Shown here: in pieces, positions 16,617-24,839 of the stretch | Position numbering within the stretch: position 1 is the first letter of the stretch | Layout: the number at the start of each line of letters is the position of its first letter | Source: Chryseosolibacter sp964493505 | Lineage (GTDB): Bacteria > Bacteroidota > Bacteroidia > Cytophagales > Cyclobacteriaceae | Direction: 5' to 3' | Length of the DNA stretch: 64,000 bases | Assembly (NCBI GenBank): GCA_964493505.1 | Contig: CAZBNP010000004.1 | Location: 186,001-250,000, forward strand | The notes under the pieces: model-generated | Seen by the model: only the letters and a program-made list of their open reading frames with translations | Told to the model about the DNA's origin: nothing | Database searches by the model: none | Translations under genes and position numbers: made by a program

Positions 16617-16990
16617 TGTGAAGAATTAAGTCAGCGAAGGGCAGGAGCAAACCTGCGCCCACAGCCAAATATTGAGCTTCTTCAAAATTTTATTATCCCG
16701 GAAAATGGGGATTTGTCAGAATCACTGGAACTGTTCAACGATACCACTTTACATCATCGCGATGCAGACGACCCTCCGACTCCTTCCGCAAAACCAGGGC
16801 TCGCTCATCTTCCGGGTTCGTTCTTTCTTCGACGCCCGCCCGAAACAAACAGCCGAATACATCGATTAAATAAATAACTACAATTCATGAAATTTGTCCT
16901 GTTATTGGGTCGCAAATAGTTGATATATAGTACTATATCGATATAATTAGCCGGTAGGGCTGTTTTGTGCGCTATAATATTGAAGAATTA
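16617..16990. other. Divergent intergenic region, AT-rich, with repeat elements
   Basis: About 370 bp between the kinase (-) and the nucleoside hydrolase (+). The first half has no feature I can name. The second half is very AT-rich and contains a 26-bp element shared with 19583-19608 and a 14-bp perfect palindrome ATATAGTACTATAT at 16925-16938. A short plus-strand frame at 16672-16869 has no family signature and is not called. The operator-promoter of the hydrolase begins at 16991. Confidence 0.5.
16870..16895. repeat. 26-bp AT-rich element, copy 1
   Basis: Identical at 23 of 26 positions to the element at 19583-19608, core TAnTACAATTCA. Copy 2 abuts the start codon of the 494-residue minus-strand protein, whereas copy 1 has no recognised gene on its minus-strand side within 250 bp. 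It may be a promoter element or the remnant of a duplicated gene start. Confidence 0.55.
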
Positions 16991-17025
16991 TTGCAGAACC
17001 GTCGTAACCGTTTCTGATACCTTTG
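16991..17025 (+). promoter_or_regulatory. Promoter with LacI-type operator before the nucleoside hydrolase
   Basis: TTG at 16991, then 24 bp, then TACCTTTG (17018-17025), a match to TAnnTTTG. Inside the spacer lies AACCGTTT (17006-17013), a palindromic half-site pair of the form AAnCGnTT seen in LacI-family operators. The layout is the same as at 19703 and 26909: 18 bp from TTG to the central CG and 9 bp from CG to TA. Confidence 0.6.
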
Positions 17026-17073
17026 GTTTTGCAAATGATGTGCGACGAATTCGAAAGAAAATTTAAAAAAGGT

Positions 17074-18072
17074 ATGATGCTTACACTGAATAACATTCTG
17101 AAAATCGCAATGGTTATTACTCCCCTGTATTTCATTGTGATCGCGGGCTGTGCACAGCCATACACAAAGATCCCGGACGTCGAGATGCTTGAGAGATTGA
17201 AGGCCCCGGCAGGAAAGGTTTCCGCGGTTATAGACACCGATACCTACAATGAAATAGATGATCAGTTCGCTGTTGTTTATGCTTTGCTCTCTCCGGAGAA
17301 GATCAAACTGGAGGCGATCTATGCCGCGCCTTTCCTGAACAAACGCTCCGAGAGCGCCGGCGATGGAATGGAAAAGAGCTATAATGAAATATTGAACCTG
17401 CTGGACAAAATGAAAAAGCCGCACAAGGGTTTTGTATTACGGGGTTCAAACACTTTCCTGCCAGCGCACAACAAGGCTGTGGAAAGTCCCGCCGCGCGCG
17501 ACCTCGTAAAAAGAGCGATGGCTTCAGAAGATCTGCTGTATGTACTGACCCTGGGTGCTCCTACCAACGTGGCTTCAGCAATTTTGATGGAACCACAGAT
17601 CGTCAATAAGATCGTTGTTATATGGCTTGGTGGAGCATCGCCCGACTGGCGCACGGCAAATGAATTCAACCTCAGGCAGGACATGTTTGCGTCTCAGGTG
17701 CTTTTCAATTCCGGTGTTCCGCTGATCCAATTGCCGACGCTTCCGGTGACTTCGCATTTGCTGACCAGCATTCCTGAGGTTGATCACTTCCTTAAGGGAA
17801 GGGGCGCCATAGGAGACTATCTGTGCGAGATATTTCGCGACTATCACAGCGGGAGCTACGCGTGGTCGAAGGTGATTTGGGATATCTCGGTCATTGCCTA
17901 TTTGGTGGAACCAAAATGGTTTGGTACGGAGATACGGCACACCCCCGTGCTTACTGATCAGATCACTTACAGTGTGGATCGTCAGCGCCATTTTTATCGT
18001 GTCGCGTTCCACATAAACCGGGATGGTATTTTTGGGGATATGTTCAAAAAGATACAGGAGTTCAGTCGCTGA
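17074..18072 (+). CDS. Nucleoside hydrolase lipoprotein (ribonucleoside N-ribohydrolase family)
   Basis: A 332-residue protein expected to split ribonucleosides into base and ribose. The calcium/ribose-binding signature DTDTYNEIDDQFAVVYAL follows the signal; later LTLGAPTNVASAIL and IVVIWLGGASPDW fit the family. The start at 17074 is chosen because it gives a lipoprotein signal ending in VIAGCAQP and is preceded by aaaaaaggt; the frame extends upstream to 17023 but that start would lie inside the -7 box. The lipoprotein signal places the enzyme in the periplasm or on the outer membrane, where it could release ribose for the transporter at 20745. Nucleobase preference cannot be read off. Confidence 0.88.
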   Translation: MMLTLNNILKIAMVITPLYFIVIAGCAQPYTKIPDVEMLERLKAPAGKVSAVIDTDTYNEIDDQFAVVYALLSPEKIKLEAIYAAPFLNKRSESAGDGMEKSYNEILNLLDKMKKPHKGFVLRGSNTFLPAHNKAVESPAARDLVKRAMASEDLLYVLTLGAPTNVASAILMEPQIVNKIVVIWLGGASPDWRTANEFNLRQDMFASQVLFNSGVPLIQLPTLPVTSHLLTSIPEVDHFLKGRGAIGDYLCEIFRDYHSGSYAWSKVIWDISVIAYLVEPKWFGTEIRHTPVLTDQITYSVDRQRHFYRVAFHINRDGIFGDMFKKIQEFSR

Positions 18073-18098
18073 GACGGACCGGAGGCCGCGGCGTGGGA

Positions 18099-19583
18099 TT
18101 ATCGCAGCTTCATTTCAATCCAGTTCAGAAAGTCGAAATATTTGATGATCTGCTTCTCGTACCGGCTGTCGTAGATATGGATCCTTTCTTTCGCGATAGT
18201 ATCCCATAGTTGACGTCTTTTGACTTTGCTTTTTCGTTTCGGATCGAACCCGATGACCTTTAGCAGTAGCCGTTCGGTTTGCAATTGTTTCCCGTTTTTC
18301 TTGAAAGTTCTTTTGTATGATCTGATCTCATGGTCAAGATACACCTGGTCATCCTGTTCGTAGTGTGTAATGATATGCATCAATCGCGATGCCTTGTAGA
18401 TCGTGATGTTGTAGTTCACTTTGCCCACGGTAGAAACCAGCATAAACTTCCTGTTGGCCCTTCTTAGATCTCCTGAGAGAAAGCTGACCAGGCCGATATG
18501 AAAGAGTAGCTCGGTCAGTCGTTCATAATCTACCGACGCTGATTTACCCCACAATTCAGGAGGGATGGAGTCAGCCACGTCTTTTGCTTCCGCGAGTTTA
18601 CCTTGTCTGACGAGCGAACTCAGCCGGTATGTGTGCGCAACCTGCTTAGTCAATAGCTGGAATGTCTCCGGGTATTTGTCTTCGCAAAGGGATTCAACCC
18701 GATCGATGTAGTACTGCATCTCGTCGTCGTAGCCCATGGTTCGCAGGTTGTCGAGAATTCCTTCCAGTGTAGAGAGATAGTCGTGCGGCGGATAGCTCCA
18801 CACCTGAGCATTCGATTCAAACAACCTGCTGAGCGCGGAAAAGGATTCCAGCGAAGATTTGTAGTCGCCGGTATTAACAAAGAAGAACGACTGAAACATC
18901 AGGTGAAGTTTCTGCGACTCGAAGTTTGTGTGAGGCCCGCGTGTGACCAGGCTGAGTTCACTCAGTATGAGATCGTTTAACTTCAGGTTGTCTTCTTTTG
19001 AGAGTGCTTTCCCTAAATGAATGCTGCGGTATTTTAGGATGTCAAAGAGCGATGACTGCTCATGGATTTTGTGCAGCATGCGAAGCGAGCTTTTTGCCTT
19101 CATCTGGATCTGCGTGATATCCTGCTCCGACTTCCCTGCAAAACCATCTCTTGACCACTCCTCCAACTCCATCCGCGAAGTGAGAAAGTGCATAAGGTTG
19201 TCTTGCAACTCAATCGAAAGGTTTTGCGCTTTCTTGAGTTCCTTCGTCGCTTCGCGCGGCAGTGAGCGCTCCAGTAGAATTCGCGAGCGCATCAGACAAT
19301 CAAGCTGCTTAAACCATTTATCCTTCTCCTTCTTTACCTGCACCAGCGAATCGATGATGACCTCCGACAGATAATGAAGTGTGTTGCCAAATGATTTTGA
19401 CGGGTATTTACGCTGGAATTCTTTTTCAATCTGATTGATGTCGGTGTCAAGGGAGGCCCGGGCAATCAAATCATATAGCGCCAGGTAGTCTTTTGGTCCC
19501 GCCTGCTTTTTGCACCAGAGTTTGAAAGTCCTTTTCTCCGATCCCGACAGGGAGCGGACAAGTCTGAGCGCATCGGATTGCAT
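18099..19583 (-). CDS. Large helical repeat protein of unknown function
   Basis: A 494-residue cytoplasmic protein without signal peptide or membrane segment. I recognise no domain. The sequence is rich in amphipathic helices resembling degenerate TPR units (for example KSSLESFSALSRLFES, LAEAKDVADSIPPEL), and the N-terminus LRLVRSLSGSEKRTFKLWCKK is distinctive. It is convergent with the nucleoside hydrolase (26 bp between stops) and divergent from ribokinase. Its start codon overlaps the 26-bp AT-rich element, so the leader would be very short if that element is a promoter. Position inside the ribose set hints at a shared role, but nothing in the protein shows one. Confidence 0.75.
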   Translation of the reverse strand: MQSDALRLVRSLSGSEKRTFKLWCKKQAGPKDYLALYDLIARASLDTDINQIEKEFQRKYPSKSFGNTLHYLSEVIIDSLVQVKKEKDKWFKQLDCLMRSRILLERSLPREATKELKKAQNLSIELQDNLMHFLTSRMELEEWSRDGFAGKSEQDITQIQMKAKSSLRMLHKIHEQSSLFDILKYRSIHLGKALSKEDNLKLNDLILSELSLVTRGPHTNFESQKLHLMFQSFFFVNTGDYKSSLESFSALSRLFESNAQVWSYPPHDYLSTLEGILDNLRTMGYDDEMQYYIDRVESLCEDKYPETFQLLTKQVAHTYRLSSLVRQGKLAEAKDVADSIPPELWGKSASVDYERLTELLFHIGLVSFLSGDLRRANRKFMLVSTVGKVNYNITIYKASRLMHIITHYEQDDQVYLDHEIRSYKRTFKKNGKQLQTERLLLKVIGFDPKRKSKVKRRQLWDTIAKERIHIYDSRYEKQIIKYFDFLNWIEMKLR

Positions 19584-19608
19584 AAATAATTACAATTCAG
19601 GGAATTTA
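19583..19608. repeat. 26-bp AT-rich element, copy 2
   Basis: Copy of the element at 16870-16895 (23 of 26 identical). On the minus strand it reads into the ATG of the 494-residue protein, with GAATTGTAATTATTT directly before the start codon. Confidence 0.55.
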
Positions 19609-19651
19609 TCAAATATAATATTCTAATTTATTGAAATACAATATTATGTAC

Positions 19652-19680
19652 ATGAAATCGATCGTGTGTGATCATTTCAT
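19652..19680. repeat. Imperfect inverted repeat in the divergent region before ribokinase
   Basis: ATGAAATCGATC (19652-19663) faces GATCATTTCAT (19670-19680); the arms are complementary apart from one extra base. It lies between the divergent 494-residue gene and the ribokinase promoter and could be an operator or a hairpin. Confidence 0.4.
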
Positions 19681-19702
19681 ATACCATAATAATGAATAAA
19701 TA

Positions 19703-19737
19703 TTGTAAAACCACCGGAAACGGTTCCGATAACTTTG
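19703..19737 (+). promoter_or_regulatory. Promoter with LacI-type operator before ribokinase
   Basis: TTG at 19703, 24-bp spacer and TAACTTTG at 19730-19737. The spacer contains the near-perfect palindrome CGGAAACGGTTCCG (19715-19728) centred on CG at 19721-19722, 18 bp from TTG and 9 bp before TA, exactly as at 16991. The ribokinase ATG follows 33 bp after the -7 box. Confidence 0.65.
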
Positions 19738-19770
19738 ACCTAACAAAAACTCAACCTTCATTCTCATCCG

Positions 19771-20709
19771 ATGGACAGAAAAAAGATAGTGGTAATAGGA
19801 AGTACCAATATGGATATGGTCGTGAAAGCTGCGCACATACCGGTGCCGGGCGAAACGATATTGGGAGGTGCGTTCCTTATGAACCCGGGTGGGAAAGGTG
19901 CGAACCAGGCTGTAGCCGTCGCCCGACTTGGAGGGGAAGTGATCTTTATCTCGAAAATCGGAAATGATATTTTTGGCCGGCAATCCCTGCAGACTTTTGA
20001 AGAGGAGGGAATTGATACCCGCGGCGTTTTGTCCGATGATGAAACACCTTCGGGCGTGGCGTTGATTACTGTGGATGAAGCGGGAGAGAACAGTATCGTG
20101 GTAGCTTCCGGTGCCAACGCCAGGCTTACCGCTGACGACGTCAGGAAATTGCTGGAGAACATTTCTGACGCCGGTATTTTGTTGATGCAGCTTGAAGTTC
20201 CCCTGGAGGTTGTCAAGACCGCGGCGGCGTATGCTTATTCAAAAGGTATCAGGGTAATCCTCAATCCGGCGCCTTCCAATCCACAGGTTTCAGAGATCTT
20301 CAGGTTCGTCGACATTATAACGCCCAACACGAAGGAAGCGGAAATGCTGACAGGTATTGCTGTAACGGATATTGATTCGGCTAAGAAGGCAGCCGAAGCA
20401 CTTCACGCCCAGGGAGTGAAAGACGTGGTAGTGACAGCCGGCAAACTTGGCGCGGTAGTGCTGACGGAAGGACAATTTCACGTAGTTCCCGCCGTACAGG
20501 TGGAAGCGGTTGATACCACTGCAGCAGGCGATGTGTTTAACGGAGCGCTGGCACTCGCCATGGAGGAGGGCAGGGATATACTGTCTGCTGTTCGCTTTGC
20601 GTGTGAAGCAGCGGCGGTCACCGTGACACGTATGGGGGCGCAAGCTTCAATTCCATACCGCAATGAGCTGATCGCTACGGAGTATGCGAAGCTGATTAAC
20701 GGAAAGTAA
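19771..20709 (+). CDS. rbsK: Ribokinase (PfkB family)
   Basis: A 312-residue kinase expected to phosphorylate ribose to ribose 5-phosphate in the cytoplasm. It shows both PfkB signatures: near the N-terminus GSTNMDMVVKAAHIPVPGET with GGAFLMNPGGKGANQAVA, and near the C-terminus VDTTAAGDVFNGALALA with the catalytic Asp of AAGD. Length and GGKGANQA are typical of RbsK rather than fructokinases. The transporter gene follows 35 bp downstream and the nucleoside hydrolase has a matching promoter, which supports ribose salvage from nucleosides. Confidence 0.92.
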   Translation: MDRKKIVVIGSTNMDMVVKAAHIPVPGETILGGAFLMNPGGKGANQAVAVARLGGEVIFISKIGNDIFGRQSLQTFEEEGIDTRGVLSDDETPSGVALITVDEAGENSIVVASGANARLTADDVRKLLENISDAGILLMQLEVPLEVVKTAAAYAYSKGIRVILNPAPSNPQVSEIFRFVDIITPNTKEAEMLTGIAVTDIDSAKKAAEALHAQGVKDVVVTAGKLGAVVLTEGQFHVVPAVQVEAVDTTAAGDVFNGALALAMEEGRDILSAVRFACEAAAVTVTRMGAQASIPYRNELIATEYAKLINGK

Positions 20710-20744
20710 CGCGAGGAATACATGAACACTATAAACTCAATTGA

Positions 20745-21749
20745 ATGCTGATCATAGAATCATATCCCGTGGCGGTTGCCCTGCTGTTTGTTACAATGCT
20801 CTGTTGGGGATCGTGGGCGAACACCCAGAAACTGGCTACGGGGAGCTGGCCGTTCCAATTGTTCTACTGGGACTATGTGATCGGGGTGGTGCTGTTGTCT
20901 TTTTTAGCGGGGATCACCGTGGGAAGCACCGGTGGTGATGGTCGCAATTTCTTCGACGACTTAAGTCAGGCAACGAACAGTGCGCTGGGCGCGGCTTTCC
21001 TGGGAGGAGTGGTTTTTAATATCGCGAATTTGTTGCTGGTAGCTGCGATCGACATCGCTGGTATGGCGGTGGCTTTTCCAGTAGGGATAGGGTTGGCGCT
21101 TGTGCTCGGAGTGCTGATAAACTACCTCGGGGCTCCGGTCGGAGATCCGGCGTTGTTGCTGGTTGGGGTAGCGCTGGTGACAGTGGCGATCGTTTTGGAT
21201 GCGGTTGCCTACAAAAGGAAATCATCGGACGCAGCTGTCTCCGGGAAGGGTTTGTGGCTTGCCATTATCGCCGGCGTTCTGATGGGTTTCTTTTTTCGCT
21301 TCGTCGCGGTATCAATGGCAACTGATTTTACCAATCCTGAACCGGGACTGATGGGACCCTATGCCGCCGTGTTTATTTTTTCGATCGGGGTCTTTATTTC
21401 CAATTTCCTTTGGAACACCTTCTTTATGTACAGACCCTTCAAGGGCGAGCCGGTGACATACGGCGAGTATTTTACTAAAGGAAATCTCCGGTTGCATCTG
21501 ATCGGAATCGCCGGAGGCATGATCTGGTGTCTCGGTATGTCGTTCAGCTTGATAGCATCCGAGCAGGCGGGGTTTGCGATCTCATACGGCCTGGGTCAGG
21601 GAGCGACCATGATCGCCGCGGCCTGGGGTGTGTTCATCTGGAAAGAGTTTGACGGCGCGCCCAAACCAACGCGACGACTGATTTATACGATGTTCGTTTG
21701 TTTTATCGCCGGGCTGGCATCGCTTATCCTTGCGCGGTTGGATTGGTAG
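20745..21749 (+). CDS. GRP/RbsU-type sugar (ribose) transporter
   Basis: A 334-residue integral membrane protein with about ten hydrophobic segments and very short loops, of the drug/metabolite transporter superfamily. The N-terminus (LCWGSWANTQKLATGSWPFQLFYWDYVIG) and the late segment FAISYGLGQGATMIAAAWGVFIWKE resemble the glucose/ribose uptake (GRP, RbsU) group. Its place 35 bp after ribokinase makes ribose the best guess for the substrate; uptake across the inner membrane, probably by proton symport as in the family. Specificity is inference from context. Confidence 0.8.
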   Translation: MLIIESYPVAVALLFVTMLCWGSWANTQKLATGSWPFQLFYWDYVIGVVLLSFLAGITVGSTGGDGRNFFDDLSQATNSALGAAFLGGVVFNIANLLLVAAIDIAGMAVAFPVGIGLALVLGVLINYLGAPVGDPALLLVGVALVTVAIVLDAVAYKRKSSDAAVSGKGLWLAIIAGVLMGFFFRFVAVSMATDFTNPEPGLMGPYAAVFIFSIGVFISNFLWNTFFMYRPFKGEPVTYGEYFTKGNLRLHLIGIAGGMIWCLGMSFSLIASEQAGFAISYGLGQGATMIAAAWGVFIWKEFDGAPKPTRRLIYTMFVCFIAGLASLILARLDW

Positions 21750-21821
21750 CAGGAATCTTTAATGCAGTCATCATGATAGATAAGAAGCCGCGAGGGCGAA
21801 TCGGAGTTCAAAACTTTTACT

Positions 21822-23345
21822 ATGGATTATTTTAGAACGTTGCGTTTTTTGGCGTCGACGCTATTGTTACTAGCGATAGTGTTTAGTTTCACTTCTTCGA
21901 CGGCACAAAAACGCAGGGATAAACCGAATGTCGTCCTGATTGCCATCGACGATCTGAATGATTGGGTTGGGTATCTCGGTGGACATCCTTTGGTTAAGAC
22001 TCCCAATATCGATCGCCTGGCGAACATGGGTGTGGCTTTTACCAACGCACATGCCCAGGCTCCGCTGTGCAATCCGTCGCGAACAAGTTTTCTGACGGGT
22101 TTGCGGCCGACGACTACAGGCATTTATGCGCTAGGACCATGGTTCAGAGACCTGGAACGATTCAAAGAACACGTCACATTGCCGCAATACTTTGAGGCCA
22201 ATGGTTATCGGACGATGGCAACAGGGAAAATATATCACGATGCATATCCTCCGCAGAAGGATCGACGCGATGGTCCGGAATTTACTACGTGGGGTTTTGG
22301 AGGCACCTACCTTCCGAGGCCGAAAGAGCGTCTGGTCAAAGGTACAGATCACCTGCTTATCGATTGGGGTGCATTTCCAGACGACGATTCGGAGCAGGAC
22401 GATTGGAAGATAGCGGATTGGGCCATTGATGCGCTAAAAAATCCTTCGGGGAAAGATCCATTCTTCCTATCCGTTGGGTTCAGACATCCGCACGTCCCCC
22501 TTTATGCTACTCAGAAATGGTTTGATCTGTACCCGGAAGACGAAAACCTATTGCCAGTTGTCAGGGCCGATGACCGCGAAGATACGCCTCCCTTTTCCTG
22601 GTACTTACATTGGGACCTACCGGAACCCCGGCTTGCCTGGTTGATGATAAATCATGAATGGAAAGCGAAGGTTAGAGCGTACCTGGCAAGTGTGAGTTTT
22701 GCGGATATGCTGGTTGGAAGACTTCTGGAAACATTGAGTGACGAGGGATTGATGGAGAACACCGTCATCGTGTTGCTTTCAGACCATGGCTATCATCTGG
22801 GGAGCAAATCTATTTCCGGCAAGAACAGCTTGTGGAGTGAATCCACGAGGGTGCCCCTGATCTTTGCTGGTCCCGGCATAAAGGAAATCGGAAAAGTAAG
22901 TGCCGAGCCTGTTGAATTGCTGGATATCTATCCAACACTGATTGATTTGGCGGACTTACCCGAAAACGAAATTGTTGAGGGTCATTCATTGATGTCCATC
23001 CTCGATGATGTAACCCGTCGGAGAAAATGGCCCGCCGTCACTTCTCACGGACCGGGCAACCATTCCATCGTGACAGACCAATGGCGTTTTATTCAGTATG
23101 CAGATGGTTCTGAAGAGTTGTATAACATCAAGAACGATCCCCATGAATGGGAGAACCTGGCGGCACTCGATGGTTATGATCCCATTCTGCAGTCTCTGCG
23201 CCGGCTCATTCCCGAAAAGATCAGTGATCCCGCACCAGGAAATACTGTTCGGTTAATTGAGCTTAAGGAAGGGATTCCTTATTGGGAGGGGAAACCAATT
23301 CAAAACGATGCCCCTGTGCCGATGACATACAAAAAACCTGATTAA
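21822..23345 (+). CDS. Secreted sulfatase (iduronate-2-sulfatase-like)
   Basis: A 507-residue type I sulfatase with an N-terminal signal peptide ending near SSTAQ. The catalytic motif CNPSRTSFLTG has Cys83, to be matured to formylglycine by an anaerobic or aerobic sulfatase-maturating enzyme not encoded here. Metal ligands appear in AIDDLNDW and LSDHGYHLG. The pattern DDLNDWVGYLGGHP is characteristic of the iduronate-2-sulfatase-like S1_7 group, but substrate cannot be fixed. It follows the transporter by 72 bp and precedes two glycan-related genes, so the locus may handle a sulfated glycan in addition to nucleosides. Confidence 0.88.
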   Translation: MDYFRTLRFLASTLLLLAIVFSFTSSTAQKRRDKPNVVLIAIDDLNDWVGYLGGHPLVKTPNIDRLANMGVAFTNAHAQAPLCNPSRTSFLTGLRPTTTGIYALGPWFRDLERFKEHVTLPQYFEANGYRTMATGKIYHDAYPPQKDRRDGPEFTTWGFGGTYLPRPKERLVKGTDHLLIDWGAFPDDDSEQDDWKIADWAIDALKNPSGKDPFFLSVGFRHPHVPLYATQKWFDLYPEDENLLPVVRADDREDTPPFSWYLHWDLPEPRLAWLMINHEWKAKVRAYLASVSFADMLVGRLLETLSDEGLMENTVIVLLSDHGYHLGSKSISGKNSLWSESTRVPLIFAGPGIKEIGKVSAEPVELLDIYPTLIDLADLPENEIVEGHSLMSILDDVTRRRKWPAVTSHGPGNHSIVTDQWRFIQYADGSEELYNIKNDPHEWENLAALDGYDPILQSLRRLIPEKISDPAPGNTVRLIELKEGIPYWEGKPIQNDAPVPMTYKKPD

Positions 23346-23364
23346 TTCCCCTCGAGAAAGTATC

Positions 23365-24744
23365 ATGACAAATCCCATCTACTCCTTGCTGAAAGGCGCG
23401 TTCCTCTGTGTGCTTCTTTGGCGTTGTCAATCGGAACAACCCAATACGTTAAGAGTGAGCGAAATAAATCCCCGGTACTTTACCGACAACTCGGGGAAAG
23501 CGATCTATCTGACCGGTTCGCATACCTGGGATAATCTGGTGGATATGCACTATGCTGAAAAGGGGCAACAACCTTTTTACTATCCGGCGTATCTTACATT
23601 CCTGAAAGAACACCGTCACAATTTTATTCGCCTTTGGACGTGGGATCTGCTTATGAAGTTCTTCTGGAAAACAGATCAGTCAGTCCTTATTCCGCTTCAC
23701 CCCTGGGAGAGATCGGGCACAGGAGAAGCGGTAGACGGAAATCCGAAATTTGACCTTACGCAATTTAATGATGCGTACTTTGATCGCTTGCGCGAACGGG
23801 TGGCTGCTGCGGAGAAGGAGGGTATTTACGTGGCAGTAATGTTGTTCGAGGGATTTGGTATCCAGTTTGTTCGTGGCGGATACCGGCAACATCCGTTTTA
23901 TCCCTTGAATAACGTCAATGAACTTGCATTGGATACCGCTTATGAATCGCGCCGCACTATATACACCCTGGCCGACAGCAAGGTAACCCGGCTGCAGGAA
24001 AGTTATGTGCGAAAGGTCATTGAAACCGTGGGTGGCTTTGACAACGTACTTTACGAAATATCCAACGAGCAGCACGGAGGTTCAACTGAATGGCAGTACC
24101 ACATGATCCGCTTTGTGAAGGAAATAGAAAAGGAGCGGGGAGTATCCCACCCGGTAGGGATGACATTTCAGTTCAAAGGGGGAACGAACGAGAATCTTTT
24201 CAACAGTCCCGCGGATTGGATCTCGCCTAATCCTGACGACGGTTACAAAACAAATCCACCTGCGTCGACCGGCGATAAAATAATCATTAACGATACGGAT
24301 CACCTTTGGGGAATTGGCGGGAACCGTGAATGGGTCTGGAAGTCTTTTCTTCGTGGTATGAACACAATATTTATGGATCCTTATATGCATGGTGAATATT
24401 TTACGGAAGAGCCGGTTGGATCCTGGGAAGAGACCCGGGTGGCGATGGGTCGTACGCTGGAGATCGCAAATCACCTTGACCTCATCAACATGACTCCGGA
24501 TTCGACCCTGACTACTTCGAAGTACAGCCTGGCTAATCCCGGCAAGGAGTATCTGGTTTATTTGCCGGAGCAAACACAAACGGAACTGGACCTTTCGGAG
24601 TACGATGGCGCCTTTGACGTGTCCTGGTTCGATTCGATCAACGGAACAACCAGAGCAGGCACGGCGGTGACGGGAGGAGGAAAGGTTATGTTGATCTCGC
24701 CTTTCGAATCAATTGGCGGGGTTGCTCATCTCAAACTTCAGTGA
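23365..24744 (+). CDS. Lipoprotein/secreted TIM-barrel glycoside hydrolase (DUF4038-like)
   Basis: A 459-residue protein with an N-terminal export signal containing Cys (VLLWRCQSEQ), so probably a lipoprotein. The body looks like a clan GH-A barrel: IYLTGSHTWDNL at the start of the barrel, HNFIRLWTWDLL, and VLYEISNEQHGGS, where the Asn-Glu pair is the usual acid/base site. A C-terminal beta domain (EYLVYLPEQTQTELDL onwards) resembles the putative collagen-binding domain that accompanies DUF4038 proteins, a group that includes apiosidases (GH140). The substrate is not known. It lies 19 bp after the sulfatase and should be in the same transcript. Confidence 0.7.
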   Translation: MTNPIYSLLKGAFLCVLLWRCQSEQPNTLRVSEINPRYFTDNSGKAIYLTGSHTWDNLVDMHYAEKGQQPFYYPAYLTFLKEHRHNFIRLWTWDLLMKFFWKTDQSVLIPLHPWERSGTGEAVDGNPKFDLTQFNDAYFDRLRERVAAAEKEGIYVAVMLFEGFGIQFVRGGYRQHPFYPLNNVNELALDTAYESRRTIYTLADSKVTRLQESYVRKVIETVGGFDNVLYEISNEQHGGSTEWQYHMIRFVKEIEKERGVSHPVGMTFQFKGGTNENLFNSPADWISPNPDDGYKTNPPASTGDKIIINDTDHLWGIGGNREWVWKSFLRGMNTIFMDPYMHGEYFTEEPVGSWEETRVAMGRTLEIANHLDLINMTPDSTLTTSKYSLANPGKEYLVYLPEQTQTELDLSEYDGAFDVSWFDSINGTTRAGTAVTGGGKVMLISPFESIGGVAHLKLQ

Positions 24745-24839
24745 GTAAATGACTGGCGTCTGACAACAAGCGCAAGGTCTCCAAACTGGTCGGGTAATGC
24801 AACATCCTCCAGGAAACGTAAAATCACAACAAAATAGCA

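Noticed and set aside
16672..16869. Plus-strand frame of 65 codons in the kinase/nucleoside hydrolase gap
   Set aside because: No family signature, mixed composition, no promoter nearby; overlaps the expected kinase promoter region.
17023..17073. Upstream start for the nucleoside hydrolase
   Set aside because: It would begin inside the -7 box and place a charged stretch before the lipoprotein signal; the ATG at 17074 gives a normal signal.
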